Notes: generated by a model from the sequence alone, not told the origin. 64,000 bases of DNA from Ascaris suum (GCA_013433145.1 CM024168.1:3348001-3412000), one strand, 5' to 3'; shown: positions 36,501 to 47,391, counted from the first letter of the stretch. Made by a program: numbers and translations.

Positions 36501-39500
36501 AACATAGGCACTCAACTGGTCATCAGCTGGTTTTAACGTTGGCTCTGGCTGCCATCGAAGATTGGGTCGTTGTGACCAAAACAGGGGAATCGAACCTCTC
36601 GTCTGCAAGTAAACATCCGCAATACTTCTGCACACATTGGCGAACCAATAAAACAACTACTCTAAAGATTTACGCACTTGTTTGTGTATCCTCCACTTGA
36701 TCCAGAAATCTAGGGTAAAAGACTAATTTATGTAGGTGGAGGGTTATATACAGTAAGGACAACTTGTTTACGTTTAAAAAAGAAAGAAAAACTATGACAG
36801 GGAGAATCGCAAATTTGTAGTTTTGGTCTGTCTAAGTATATCACATTAACCAATGGTGGCTGAGTTTATAACAAGTCCTCCACTATCAAAGGACCTCGCA
36901 TGATAATCAAATAATCGATTTAATTAACCAATTTCATTACTTACCAGTAAAAAATGAAATATTAAAAAATAATGCCCTCATACCTCAACTGACAGGATAG
37001 CACATAAACCTCCCACAGAGAAAAAACCTAGCTTTCTATAATCCGATCACTGTGGAATGGAATAGAACAGGTGTAAATTATATGAAACTTTTTTTTGTTT
37101 AAATTTTTGCAACTGTTCTCAAAACGAACCAGCCAGTGCGTATTACACTACAGCAGATCATCCCGTTGTTTTCATTTCAACTGTTCGGATCGTATATAAA
37201 ACCTTCATTTCAAAAAAAAATTGTTTTCTAATGACTGCTGTGACTATCGGAACTTCATAAACTAACGAACAGGTAGGCAGACAGACGAACAACCATACAA
37301 ACATAGGTGTAGACATGATAACATGACGCCTAATGCGTTTTCCATGGACCAGCTACGCTAATCTTTAATCCTTGAAAAAATTGTTTACGAACCGCATCCG
37401 ACAAGTGGAATATCAACATTTCTGCAACTGCACATTTTAACAACTCAAGCAAAAAATGAACAATTAGTAAGAAATTGCGGGACAGTCATCGAAGTGAACA
37501 ACGCCCACCAAATTTTATCGTTACATCTTGTAGCGTTCACAAGATGAAACTAACTTATGCTAGAGAAGTGAGGAGGTAAATACACAAACAAGCTCGTACA
37601 CAAACAGGGCCGATTTAAAAATGCCTTCCCTATAATGATGGCATCGAACTCCGATCCGATAATCAACAAGTTTTAATACTCATTAACCTTTTTAAAAATC
37701 GAGGAAAAAGTGAATGTTGCTATAGAAGTAATCGCCAAAATGCAAAATGCTCTAACCTGAACAAATGCAGTCAAATATCGATTCCTAGGATCGCCATTTC
37801 GATCAAACTGCACTATTTGTTCGGTCTCAACGAAGTTTGCCGAATGTCCCTCGGAACTTACGCCACGCATATAGAATCGCGTGCCAGCCCTATAAGCTAA
37901 AACGTTGACAGAAACAAGAATTTTGATGCCACATCTTTTTTTTTTTGATCGACAAATGTCACAACTTCCTCCTTTCTTCCTTGATCCGAACTTAAAAAGA
38001 AATCTCCATTCGAATATCTTCCTCTTTACCAAATGAATTGCTCTTAAAGTAGCACACATGAATGCACCTTAAAAAGTCGATTTTTTATGGGCAAAAAATC
38101 TCTTATTCCATTATAAACCTTTCGGTTGTTTCATCGTATATACCGAAAGGATTTGAAAATTTCTTTCAAGCTTTTCTACTAAAGTGTGGAATAGCCTAAG
38201 CCTTTATAGCAACAACTACATGGGATGAGACACCTGCACAGCTATTCCTATACAATATTCCAACAAAAAACTTTTGGCTCAAACTGATCAAAATAAGGTG
38301 CCTCTCCAAATAGTCGTGCGTTCTTTTCCTTATTAAAGGTTATATTTAAATGTCGCTTGATAGATGAATTGCTCGCATGACAACGCAAAGAATTCAAATT
38401 CGTATGACACTCAAAAATAATCCTCAAAAATAGCACTAACAAAAAGAAGTAAAACACTTATTCATACTTTATTTCCAATAAAGAAGGAAGAGAGATGCCG
38501 GCAAATGCTCCAAAAGATTATTCGGATCATCGTCTTTCTTTATTTCGATCAACATCCGGTAATTTCCAATATGAAACACCATCAACATGCAGCTATATTT
38601 TTATTGTATGTTGTGTAATGATATTTTGCTCAGAATTCGAGAAACAAAATGATTATTTCCCTATTAAATCCGGAATTTCGACGTAGTGCAAAATCTCAAC
38701 CTATTCTGTGATTTATGATATCCTATTGGATCGCGTTATTTTCTCATCATAATTCGACTACAATACCACAAGCGTATTTACCCAGAAGGTAAATTAAGAA
38801 CGAAGAGTAGGTTCACCTATAGACGGATCCAGTAAATTAAGGGCAAAGAATAGGTTTACCTATGGACGGATCTCCGAGAGATGAGAAATAATTGAAAAAC
38901 GTTTTCGCCAATAACACATCTGTTAGATGAGAAGAATCCATGAATTATCGGCAGCGCATAACGATAGAGATCGGGAATCGCCGAAATCGGCGCACTCAGA
39001 TAACGATTCCATACGAAACGCTCGTCTGCCTGTAAACCTTTCAAAGACTCCTCACATGATGGATGTAAGCGGAAGACTTTATTGTTGGGGAGACGGGGTA
39101 TAGCCGTTGATAGTGGTGGCCTTATACCATCATTGTAACCTATCTGCCTTCTCTGCTCTAGTTGCTTAGTCTTCTCCTGTTTACAGTTAAACTGAAATTT
39201 CACAACGGTGTCATCGCCCCTTTTTCGTCCTGTTTCTGCTATATCTCGGCTTTAAATATCCACAAATTCCACTTCAAAACACCTGATAAAAATCCGTTGT
39301 TTTTACGACTTCTAGTACAGGGCGAGGTCGGGCCGCAAAGATCAAGTGTGGCAAGAAGCAGTAGAATAAAATCACTTACTCGGCCCATCATCGGAAGTTG
39401 CTTAAACATCGGTGTCGTATTATCGACCAGCCATTGCACTGAATGAGAAAGATCGAATGAACGCGAAAAATAGAATCCACCAGTCGACAGCACAAGATTC

Positions 39501-42500
39501 ACCATATCGGTGAAATTTCGATTGTACCATTTCTAAAAGCATAACGAAGCAGAGTTCATTGCTGAATAAGTTTCATAAATTCCACGGAACCGATCTGATG
39601 CCCCAAGGACGCAGTTGACATAAAACCAACGACAATCAGGAAGTCGCGCATAGTCCCCGCTAGCTGACAAATTTAGTGGATTTCAGGAAATCAGATAGGT
39701 AAGAATTGCAAAGATCAAAGATGGCTCAGACGGAAAGGGGCAACCATGATTCCGCGGTGGAGATTTTAGCCTTATTATCATCCTTCACTATCTTTGGCTT
39801 CGTTAAAACGCACTCCTCGGCCTGCCATGTATACTACTGACCACCAACATCCAATCCTCTCTTTTTTCTTCCACTAACTTCAGGAAAAATAATGTTGTTA
39901 ACACCTGAACCACTTGCAACGTTAATCTGACATAAGCACTGAGTCTGAACTGCAAAATTTAATTAAAAATTTCGTATCCGTAGATGAGTCCAATGGACGA
40001 AAACGTCAAACAAACCTGCTTTTCTGTTAGGTGCAGCGTCGTTCTCTTATAAGGCAAAATTTCGGTCTCCTTAATAAGCCAGACCTCGTGGCCATTTAAC
40101 GTGCCCATTAGTATAGCCTGCTTGATCGTTATCAATGCATATCCTGCAATATCAAATACACTTCAAGGTTACAAGTTCTTTTTACAAACAGTTTGGCTGT
40201 GATGTCTGCTGGCTGAAAGATGTAACTCTATGCCCAACCAAATTGCTATTGGAACAGATTTAGGCTGAACGGGTTGAGTTTAATTTTGTTAGCGTGAAGC
40301 TCCCCGAAGAATTATTTTGAGGTTGGACATTTCTATGTCTCTCAAATTTCTGTGCATATCTGGCCCTTAAGATTTTGCGCTGATGCCGATTGATTTAAAT
40401 TTTAACTTCGAAACTCAAGACGACAATTTTCGACCATTCGATCATCGATCTCTAGCGACTGAACGTTACGGAACAGCCGAATGAATTAGTTTTCGCGCTT
40501 CATTCAGTCGGTTCGAATTGTTCGATCACCACCAAAAAAATGCGATCTCCGAGAGATGGAAGATGCCCTGACCACGGTATGCATGGGACTCAAGCAGGGT
40601 TCATGGAGAAGGCGGCCGCCAATTATTCTGCAATGTCTGTCCATTTCTGCAGCAGGAGGGAAGGGGAGCGTCAGTGAGGCCATATTTTATAAATTGGTGT
40701 CGAAAAACTCCAATTCCCTGATCGAAGCTCAAAAAGCGATGCTCGGTCGTTTCGGGAATGTTCAACCGCCTAAGTAATATCCAAGTTCTAAAGATTAGCG
40801 CACCAATATTCCCCATGAAAGAAATGCTTCATTCTCAAAAACTGTAAGCAATTAAATCCTTAGCAGGTTTCCAAGCATTTTGTGATTTCATATTTTCAGT
40901 GATAACGCCTAACAAGTCGAATTTGTGCCTCCTATTTCCTCGCTTCTTCCTTATCTTTTTCGCCCTCCGCATCGGCCTCCAAAAGGAATACGCGGAACCC
41001 TCTGCCTGCTCTAATTGAGATCGTAATGAAGAAGTGCTTGTCCGCTTGTAATTAATAAAACCTTTAACCTAAAACAACGTAAAGTTATTCAACTTGAATG
41101 AAACATTTCATAGATTTATAGGTTAAAATAAAAAAAGAGGGGAAAAATAAGAAAGTACAAGTCTAAGACATGCCTGATACGAGTTTAATTATCCCGACGA
41201 TACCATGTATCGTTTTCACTTCTCCATACGATAAAGAGATTGGATTATCCGACGCTCCTGATAAGTGATATATCAAATTATTTGACAGCTTTCACAAATA
41301 TGCAATAATCTCATTCCATAATGGGCATAAATTAACCACAGTGTATGCTACACAGTAGAAGGAATTAAAATTCTGCGTATCTTGATGAAAGAAATAATCG
41401 CATTCTTGGCACATTTTAATGGGAAAACAATGCCTAGGCCGCTTAATATTTTTTTCAACGAAGCCTGAAAACAGGGAGCACATAGTGAAGTATGAAAAGA
41501 CGGAAGGAAAGTGGGATTGAAAGAAGAGAAGATACAGGGAGGGATGAAAGAAGGGATGAGAAGATACAATTTGGGAAAAACTGAGAAGGGAAAGCGAGAA
41601 AAGGTGGGAGCAGCGGTGAAAGTTTTGCTTTCAGCACCCTTGGATGCGTGAATTATTTGAAATAAGGCATGCATCACACCGCCAAATCACTTAAACGAAA
41701 GCTTTCATACTATTTCGAAAATCCATTATATGCAGTTTGACACTTTGGTTCAATCGCGATAATCCCACTTGAATTTTTAAATCCCTCCACAAAACCTACC
41801 ATTGAGTTTTTTCTGCATCACACTACCTCCTCCCTTAAAATAGCCGGCTGGCAAGAAAAAAACCAGAAAAGTTTACAAAACTGGAAATGCCACCATAACT
41901 GCATAAAAAAGGAGGCTGCCAAAAGTCGTACATTGACGAACAACACCCTGCATTTTTTTTGCATTACAGTTTCTCTAATTTAATCGATAAACACTTCTCA
42001 TCTAAAATCTTGGAGGATTTGTAACCCAGAGGTTTTATTCGAGGTGATACAATATATTCAAATAAAAACATAGGCGCATAAGGAAAACCTACTTAGCAGA
42101 GACAATCGATCCGAGTCTCTATCAATTTCCAAATAACTATCCGATGCCAAGCCGCCATCTCTATCTCTTGGTTCAAGAATAAACCTTTCCGGAAAAATAT
42201 ACCTGAAATATTGCAATACTCTCAACAGTTGAATGCATTATTGTTTTCACAAAGAAATGCACAATTTAAATGTCCACAATTTCGAAAAATCCCACTTGAA
42301 TCTCAAAAATATTTGAATAAAACCCTCAGTTATCAATTATAAAAATTATACAAAAAGCTTAAACATTAAACAAAAACACTTTGCTACAAATAAAGTTGGA
42401 TACTGAATGGTTCAGGAGTGAACAGAGGAGAAACCTGAGCTATAAAAGTATGAAAATGAAAGTGTTGTCATTCTTAACACTGCTCTTCCCATTCTCCTAT

Positions 42501-43190
42501 ACTTATCAGTACAATTCCACAGTATCAGCACTGATATGCATCGCAGATATCTGATAGCGTTCATATTATGCCATAGAGAAGTCTCATCGCGAAATAATTT
42601 CATTGAGAAACTAGATTTTTATTTATTTCTCGATCCTCCCAATATTCTACTTCTTATAAGTGCACCTCATCGAGCTTCTGGCACGAATTCAACCACAACT
42701 TAGTTGGAGAATAAAATATTGTCTATCGTCGCGTTATCGTTCGCTTATTTTTTAGCCTCTCTTTAAAAAAATATTAAGATTTTAAAGAATTGCATATTTC
42801 ATAAGCTCCTTTTCAAAAGCTTAGGACCATTTCATTATACAAATAAATTTTGGAAACGTGTTACTGCGGAGAAGAGGGAGTTATAAAGATTATCTTATGG
42901 CAAAAACGCATTATTCTTATAAAATGGCACCTTCAAGAAGGAAAGAGAGACTCACTATGGGAGCTCATTACAACTCAACCAGAAGCCTGACTTTACAAAC
43001 AAACTTGTCGTCTCGAGATATAAATCGGGAAGAATTGAATTTTTAAAGGAAGTGCAGGATGTCATCCATAGCATTCCTCTCGTTGAAATTTGCAAACATT
43101 CAAATATCTCCTTCCTACGGCTAATGACACAATCTCTGATTTAAATGCATACAAGTTGAAACGATCGTAAATATCGGTCGATCCCTCCAT
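26936..43190 (-). CDS. SAC1 (SACM1L homologue): SAC1-type phosphatidylinositol-phosphate phosphatase (16 exons, complete)
   Basis: The SAC1 family removes phosphate from phosphoinositides, chiefly PI4P, at ER and Golgi membranes. Sixteen exons join in phase to 1,800 nt (599 codons plus stop), close to the usual size of about 590 residues. Landmarks: an N-terminal SAC fold start YDRFNLYIFPERF (8-20), the FVETEQIV block (about 248-255), [13 protein letters not shown] (273-285), DFHREC (about 357-362), the catalytic CX5RT motif CMDSLDRT (408-415), WADNG and QYAGTGALK (457-475), [19 protein letters not shown] around 503-520, then two membrane segments (about 545-563 and 567-585) forming a C-terminal hairpin anchor. 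The protein ends KLKME, a KxKxx COPI retrieval signal. The start at 43188-43190 was chosen because it leaves a family-like 7-residue leader; a possible acceptor at 43293 would give a 102-nt leader. The frame stays open upstream, so a longer N-terminus is not excluded. AATAAA on the minus strand overlaps the stop codon. Confidence 0.94.
27422..27506. repeat. (TA)n microsatellite in SAC1 intron 15
   Basis: About 80 bp of TA dinucleotides, intronic, about 1.9 kb downstream (in gene direction) of exon 15. Confidence 0.96.
29102..29121. repeat. 20-bp perfect palindrome
   Basis: Two abutting copies of the palindromic decamer ACTGTACAGT in SAC1 intron 15, about 280 bp from the donor of exon 15. No known binding site is assigned. 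Confidence 0.85.
29406..29562 (-). CDS. SAC1 exon 15
   Basis: Residues 512-563, starting DAIDLFLGN and ending with the first membrane segment ([19 protein letters not shown]). Acceptor CTTGCAG, donor GCAG|GTATCC in phase 1. Confidence 0.95.
30859..30966 (-). CDS. SAC1 exon 14
   Basis: Residues 476-511 ([10 protein letters not shown]...[13 protein letters not shown]). Acceptor CTTTCAG, donor CAG|GTAAGA, phase 0 at both ends (36 codons). Confidence 0.96.
31072..31130 (-). CDS. SAC1 exon 13
   Basis: Residues 457-475 ([19 protein letters not shown]), a highly conserved SAC1 block. Acceptor TTTCTAG, donor AAG|GTGGTT. The next intron is the shortest, 105 bp. Confidence 0.95.
31537..31630 (-). CDS. 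SAC1 exon 12
   Basis: Residues 425-455 ([13 protein letters not shown]...LSSLFKN). Acceptor GTTTTAG, donor G|GTAAGT in phase 1; Val456 spans the junction. Confidence 0.94.
32059..32176 (-). CDS. SAC1 exon 11 (catalytic)
   Basis: Residues 386-424, carrying [17 protein letters not shown]. The first Cys (408) and Arg414 of CX5RT are the catalytic pair known for the family. Position 411 is Ser where most family members have a second Cys. Acceptor GTTCAG, donor AAG|GTGGTC. Confidence 0.96.
33056..33079. repeat. Poly-C tract in SAC1 intron 10
   Basis: C-homopolymer of about 20 nt within a C-rich, pyrimidine-biased block (about 32930-33085) in the intron between exons 10 and 11. Confidence 0.9.
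33515..33613 (-). CDS. SAC1 exon 10
   Basis: Residues 353-384 ([19 protein letters not shown]...DEITQF), with the DFHxEC...MxW motif that packs near the active site. Acceptor TTTTTAG, donor GG|GTTTGT in phase 2. Confidence 0.95.
34818..34912 (-). CDS. SAC1 exon 9
   Basis: Residues 321-351 ([16 protein letters not shown]...SLPFV), the conserved NL(V/I)NQKG block. Acceptor GTTTTAG, donor CG|GTAAAC in phase 2, giving Arg352 across the junction. Confidence 0.95.
36459..36602 (-). CDS. SAC1 exon 8
   Basis: Residues 273-320, starting [15 protein letters not shown], the strongest SAC-domain signature, and ending IYGGKH. Acceptor CTTGCAG, donor CAT|GTAAGC, both phase 0. Confidence 0.96.
37757..37889 (-). 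CDS. SAC1 exon 7
   Basis: Residues 229-272 ([19 protein letters not shown]...TAFVQ), a hallmark SAC block. The true acceptor is CTTATAG at 37890; a competing TTTTAG 7 nt upstream would break the frame. Donor CAG|GTTAGA. Confidence 0.94.
38860..39029 (-). CDS. SAC1 exon 6
   Basis: Residues 172-227 ([11 protein letters not shown]...[12 protein letters not shown]...LISRRSVH). Acceptor GTTTACAG, donor AG|GTAAAC in phase 2, leaving AG for Arg228. Open frame continues upstream of the acceptor but is intronic: ADERFVWN joins exon 5 without a gap. Confidence 0.94.
39380..39532 (-). CDS. SAC1 exon 5
   Basis: Residues 121-171 ([10 protein letters not shown]...[13 protein letters not shown]...PMMGR), containing the FYFS-x-x-DLT/S-H signature of the SAC N-terminal subdomain. 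Acceptor CTTTTAG, donor CGA|GTAAGT, both phase 0. Confidence 0.94.
40016..40143 (-). CDS. SAC1 exon 4
   Basis: Residues 79-120 ([11 protein letters not shown]...LHLTEKQ). Acceptor ATTGCAG, donor CAG|GTTTGT in phase 0. Gly78 is split with exon 3. Confidence 0.92.
41174..41257 (-). CDS. SAC1 exon 3 (GC donor)
   Basis: Residues 51-77 (ASDNPISL...[12 protein letters not shown]), matching the conserved 'FGILGTI.LV.G' strand. Acceptor TTATCAG. The only donor that keeps frame with exon 4 is TCAG|GCATGT, a GC-AG intron of 1,030 bp. Confidence 0.88.
42093..42202 (-). CDS. SAC1 exon 2
   Basis: Residues 14-49 ([11 protein letters not shown]...[12 protein letters not shown]), the first SAC-domain strands. 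Acceptor TATTTCAG, donor CTAA|GTAGGT in phase 1, giving Arg50 across the junction. Confidence 0.9.
43153..43190 (-). CDS. SAC1 exon 1
   Basis: Encodes [12 protein letters not shown] plus two bases of Leu13. Donor TT|GTATGC. Joining to exon 2 gives YDRFNLYIFPERF, which aligns without gaps to the start of SAC1 proteins. The intron is 950 bp. The ATG has G at +4. Confidence 0.8.
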
Positions 43191-46100
43191 CTGCTTCAAA
43201 TGATCGAAATTCGGTTTATTCGGCAATGGCAACGAAAGTGATCTCTTTCTTCTGCCAGCGCCTCTTGGAAGATGTTTTCTCGGTGTTTTGCTCTGAAAAT
43301 TGATTAAAGCGTTTGTTAGTTTACTAATAACTTTTAAAGCAGACTTACTGCAGATGAGAGAAGTTGTGGGGATTACAACTAAGGAAAAAACGTATAACTT
43401 TTTTGCAAAATGACGCACTAAGAAAGCTTGTAGTGGCTCAACTGTAAGTGTGATTTTGTAAGCTCATCATCTCGAGATAGATAGCGATAGGAAATAACAG
43501 TATCCAAGAAAAAAATTATTTTCAGTAAGATTCACAGAGAAAAACTTCCACATGACTAGACAGACCAAGTCGCCTAATCTACACTGAATATGGTTGATGA
43601 ATATTAACTTCGTATTCATCATTTTTTCACAACAGCAGTAAAAAAAAAATTCTTTTTGCTTATCTCATTTCTAATCAGAAGATGGACGTAACACCACAAC
43701 ACAACAGATAATAATTACCCGGTAGATAAATTTAGAATCCAATCAGAGACGCATGTGATTCAATGTAAAGTAGTCTACAAAATCCCTCTTTCCATTTCGA
43801 ATTATTTATGAGCGATAAGATTCCCTCACCCTTTGATTATTAAAAAAAAAAGTCAAATATTTTGGTATTTATTTTCTGCATCTTTGAATACAGACTCATT
43901 CGCATACTATCTTACGCAGTGTTACTTAAAAATGGTATCAACTAGGTTGCTGGTATTCTTCATTAGAAAACCTTCATGCGAAAGAAATGCATCAACAGTG
44001 GTGGGGGGGGGGTAAGACTATGGGGTCATGAGAGTGCGCTTATTTGTTGGCCACTTACACAAAACTAATCGAGAAATAAATGACATTCTCAGAGGCATTG
44101 TTGGCAATAAAAACATGAGGAATTGAAGAATTGCCATATGAAAACAGGACTGGGGGCTTTTCGATACTAAATAGAGCATTGGTGCACTTTTTCTAGATTA
44201 AACGATGAAGAGAATGGTTTAGCCAGATCTCAGAATTTAGTGCAGCACGATTTTTGGCCATAGTCATAGATCTGCTTGCATGCGCCTTGTAAAATGAAAA
44301 AAAAAAGCCGTGAGTTATAGATCATTATACTGCAACTCGTTGCATTTGATAAGAATTGAAATTGAAATGAATTGAAATGATAAGAGAGAAAAACGTACCC
44401 GACAGCCTTTTTTTGTTATATTTTGTTGGATTAAAATCACTTCGTTGATTTGGTTGAAGAGCGGCTTCAATGGCCAATTCTTGTACCGAAAATATGAAAA
44501 ATTTAATATGCGAAAATAAACAGCAAAAGAGATAATCGAAAATTTTTGATGATGAAAACAATTCGCAAAACAAATATCGTTTAAATTTCAATACTTCTTT
44601 CTCATCTTAACTGTTGAAAGGCGAATTAATCTTTTTGCATTCCATTAAACGAACATAAAATGATTTCACTTTTACGTATTTGAAAAGCTATTGCATAGAA
44701 TTTCAGCATATGTTTTGGTGATACAATATGCAAATTCACTATGTTTTTGCAAAATAAACGCTTGAATTTTTTTGCAATATTAGGAGATTACAAGCTACGA
44801 TTGGATTGCCGAAGGATTTCAATGAAAACAAATGGGAGAGGAGGGAGAGAAATGGGAAAAAAGGAGACCTTGTGCGAGGAGCAAATTACAAGCTGGAAAG
44901 GGAATTGGGGAAGATTAAAAGCTGCTATTTTTGATAGCTATCAATTTAACTTAAACTTATCAAGCATTTAAATTTTATAAAAATTTCTCTACATGGCTTT
45001 AAATTCCTGTCTGGTGCACTTACACCTCAACTGTAATAAAGTCCTGGGATAATCGCAAAATAGACAATCACGAAGCACGGGTACACAGCACGCCCATAAA
45101 GCTTCTGATATTTGATTAATTAAAGATGCCTTCTCTACAGCAACTCAAACAGAATTGCGGAGATGGGATAGACACAAATTGAAGGGTTCCAACGTCAAAT
45201 AGGGGTGAAAGAGAAAAGGTATCAAGGCAGACAGTCAGGTTGATACATGATAGAAGGTTGATAATGAAGCCTTCAACACAAATACTTAACAACTCAAAAA
45301 TGAAAATCTTTTAAACAGTTTATTATGTGCATTAATTGTGGTCAATTGAATTAAATTATCAATGTTTACTTATTACTACATCGAACAAAATGTTAATAAA
45401 TAGTTTTGCGTTCATTTTTATATAAATCTGAAACAACTTCATCACGCGAACTGTAAACAGAACCCATCTGATTGATAAAAAATTATTATAATTATTTCAA
45501 ATATAAAAAAAATTACAGCTGATCTAGCGAACCGAATTCATATTCGGCACTTTTGCATAGAACGATAGCACTCCGGCTCAATTTCAAGATAAATGCTGAC
45601 GAAACAAACAGTAACAACAAACCAATAAACATATCAATATCAACAATCCGAGCATGCAAACTTTTCGGATAGCATCCGCACATGTTCAAGTGATCGAACT
45701 TTGCGATACGCCCATATTTTGACTGGGACGCTGTGGAAAACAGTTTACTAACTGATAATTGAATTTTTCATTATTATTTTCGTGACTTTTAATTCACATA
45801 AATAAAAGCTTGATTGGTAAAGACCCTCTATTTCTTTTTTTTTTTTTTTTTTATTTAGAAATTGGCAGAAAGTCGGCTGCATTATTGAGAGTTTCATTGC
45901 GTAACGTCCCAAGCCGAACCGGTCGACGATTTTGTGGATGGATGGTGTGCTTGATTCAAACGTTCGCAGCAATGACCGCTGATTAAAATCTCATTTAGTA
46001 TGAAATAAATTTTCCACACATGAGTTCAAGTACTTCAACAGTATCGTACATAAAAAAAGAGTCTAGAACAGTTGTAGCCCACCTTTAAGTAACCCCATCG

Positions 46101-47135
46101 AAATAAGAATAAATTGGCGCCTACTGCGATATGTATCACCGACGTTTCGTCCCCACAACTTATTTCCTTCAAGAAAAAAAAATCACTATCTGCCTTAACT
46201 GTCTTTTATATCCTTTCAAACACAAACCTTTTTCCACTCTCTGAAATCAGAACCATTCAAAACTTTATTGGATTTAATCCCATTTAATTTGACTGTTTCA
46301 ATCAAACAAATTTTCAATATTTAGTTTAGGAATGCATTTTTTTAAAGCAATTTCAGTAAAAATTTGCCCATTTATCTGGTAGTTTCACTTTTGCAAAAAT
46401 ACGCACTATGCTTGATGTGGATGCACTTACTTCCGCAGTTGTCCTGTGTTTTTTTTTCCTTTTTTTGTACTAAGCAGAGGATGCGGTATAAAATTTGGTT
46501 TAATTTGTGCCTTAGAAATGCAAATTGTGCTTCCGGAAGATTAGTCATGAAAACTTGAAAGGTGAGCACATGCAATAATGGAAATATGAATCATTGCCTA
46601 TCAGAAATGAGGCTTGATTTATGAAAATTACTCAAACAGCTAAAGAGAATATGATCAAGTTGATCAATAAAGATATCTCGCGAATTAATAATTAATAAAG
46701 ATAAGGTGATGCTCACGAAATACCCCATATAAAGATGAACACAGAAAGTCCAGAAATGATTCTCCAGAAGAAAGACGCATAAATTAAGACTTAGAAATTG
46801 TGTACGGTCCTTGATCTTTATATCGTTAAATATCAGCAAACACTTCCTCAGACACCAAAATGCTTTTCTTGTAATAACCATAAATATTCTACCAATGCTC
46901 GACATGTAACTTTTCATATAGCTGGAGTGTAAACAGGGTTGACCCTATTTGGAAAGCCCTACCCTCTAACCTGAATCATGCAGTGCCCTTCGTTCAACAA
47001 ATTTTTGCTCGATAACATGGAAACGTCACGAGGACGGTAAAGTCCTTGCAGATACGCCGGCCTTTCTATACTTTGCTTAATTTCACGTTTCTGCTTTTTT
47101 TTGTAAGCTGTTATGTGTTTCCCTCCAATCCTGTC
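43191..47135. other. Intergenic between SAC1 and the tRNA array
   Basis: The probable SAC1 5' leader lies at 43191-43292, bounded by TTTTCAG on the minus strand, which could be a cis acceptor or, if the organism trans-splices, a spliced-leader site. Beyond it are AT-rich sequence and short coding-like segments on the minus strand: about 44398-44490, 45843-45950, 46080-46170 and 46972-47100. I could not join these into one consistent gene. Confidence 0.4.
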
Positions 47136-47209
47136 TTGCATAAGTGCTGTTAATATATGGGACGCTAGATTACGGGACTGTTAATGTGATTGTGCCATCT
47201 CCCGGTATC

Positions 47210-47228
47210 GCAAAAGGTTATCTTTTGC
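47210..47228 (+). terminator. Spacer hairpin with TTTT, possible distal Pol III stop (first of 30)
   Basis: Perfect 7-bp stem GCAAAAG/CTTTTGC with loop GTTAT, present in every unit about 91-109 nt before each tRNA. Its 3' arm holds the only run of four T between one tRNA and the next (first T at 47545 after copy 1, about 154 nt from the tRNA end). Pol III normally stops at T4 or longer, so this may end read-through transcripts. The last unit has loop GTAAT with the stem intact. Function is inferred. Confidence 0.45.
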
Positions 47229-47318
47229 ATCGAAAACCTCATTGCAATGCTCCAGCTTCGGTGATCAGCTCTTATCGATATCCGTTCACAGCTCTCCAGG
47301 GAAACTCATCCGGTGTGA

Positions 47319-47391
47319 GCCTTCTTAGCTCAGTCGGTAGAGCATCAGACTTTTAATCTGAGGGTCGTGGGTTCGAGTCCCACAGAAGGCG
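47319..47391 (+). tRNA. trnK-UUU: tRNA-Lys(TTT) copy 1
   Basis: Full cloverleaf: acceptor GCCTTCT/AGAAGGC, D stem GCTC/GAGC, anticodon stem TCAGA/TCTGA with loop CTTTTAA (anticodon TTT), variable GGGTC, T stem GTGGG/CCCAC with loop TTCGAGT, discriminator G. All stems pair perfectly and no intron is present. It decodes AAA (and probably AAG by wobble). A box TAGCTCAGTCGG and B box GGTTCGAGTCC are internal Pol III promoters. The 5' flank has CATCTCCCGG, shared only with the last unit. The 3' flank GTTGTCTTTAAG lacks T4. 322 bp to copy 2. Confidence 0.98.

Noticed and set aside
37890..38059. Upstream extension of SAC1 exon 7
   Set aside because: Open by chance; the conserved join is SVH-R-AGTRF at the CTTATAG acceptor.
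39030..39203. Upstream extension of SAC1 exon 6 (open frame to 39203)
   Set aside because: The conserved alignment joins exon 5 directly to ADERFVWN at the GTTTACAG acceptor; the extension is intronic.
47144..47356. 70-codon frame across the first array unit
   Set aside because: Lies over the spacer and the tRNA gene and is not kept open by selection; repeated only because the unit is repeated.
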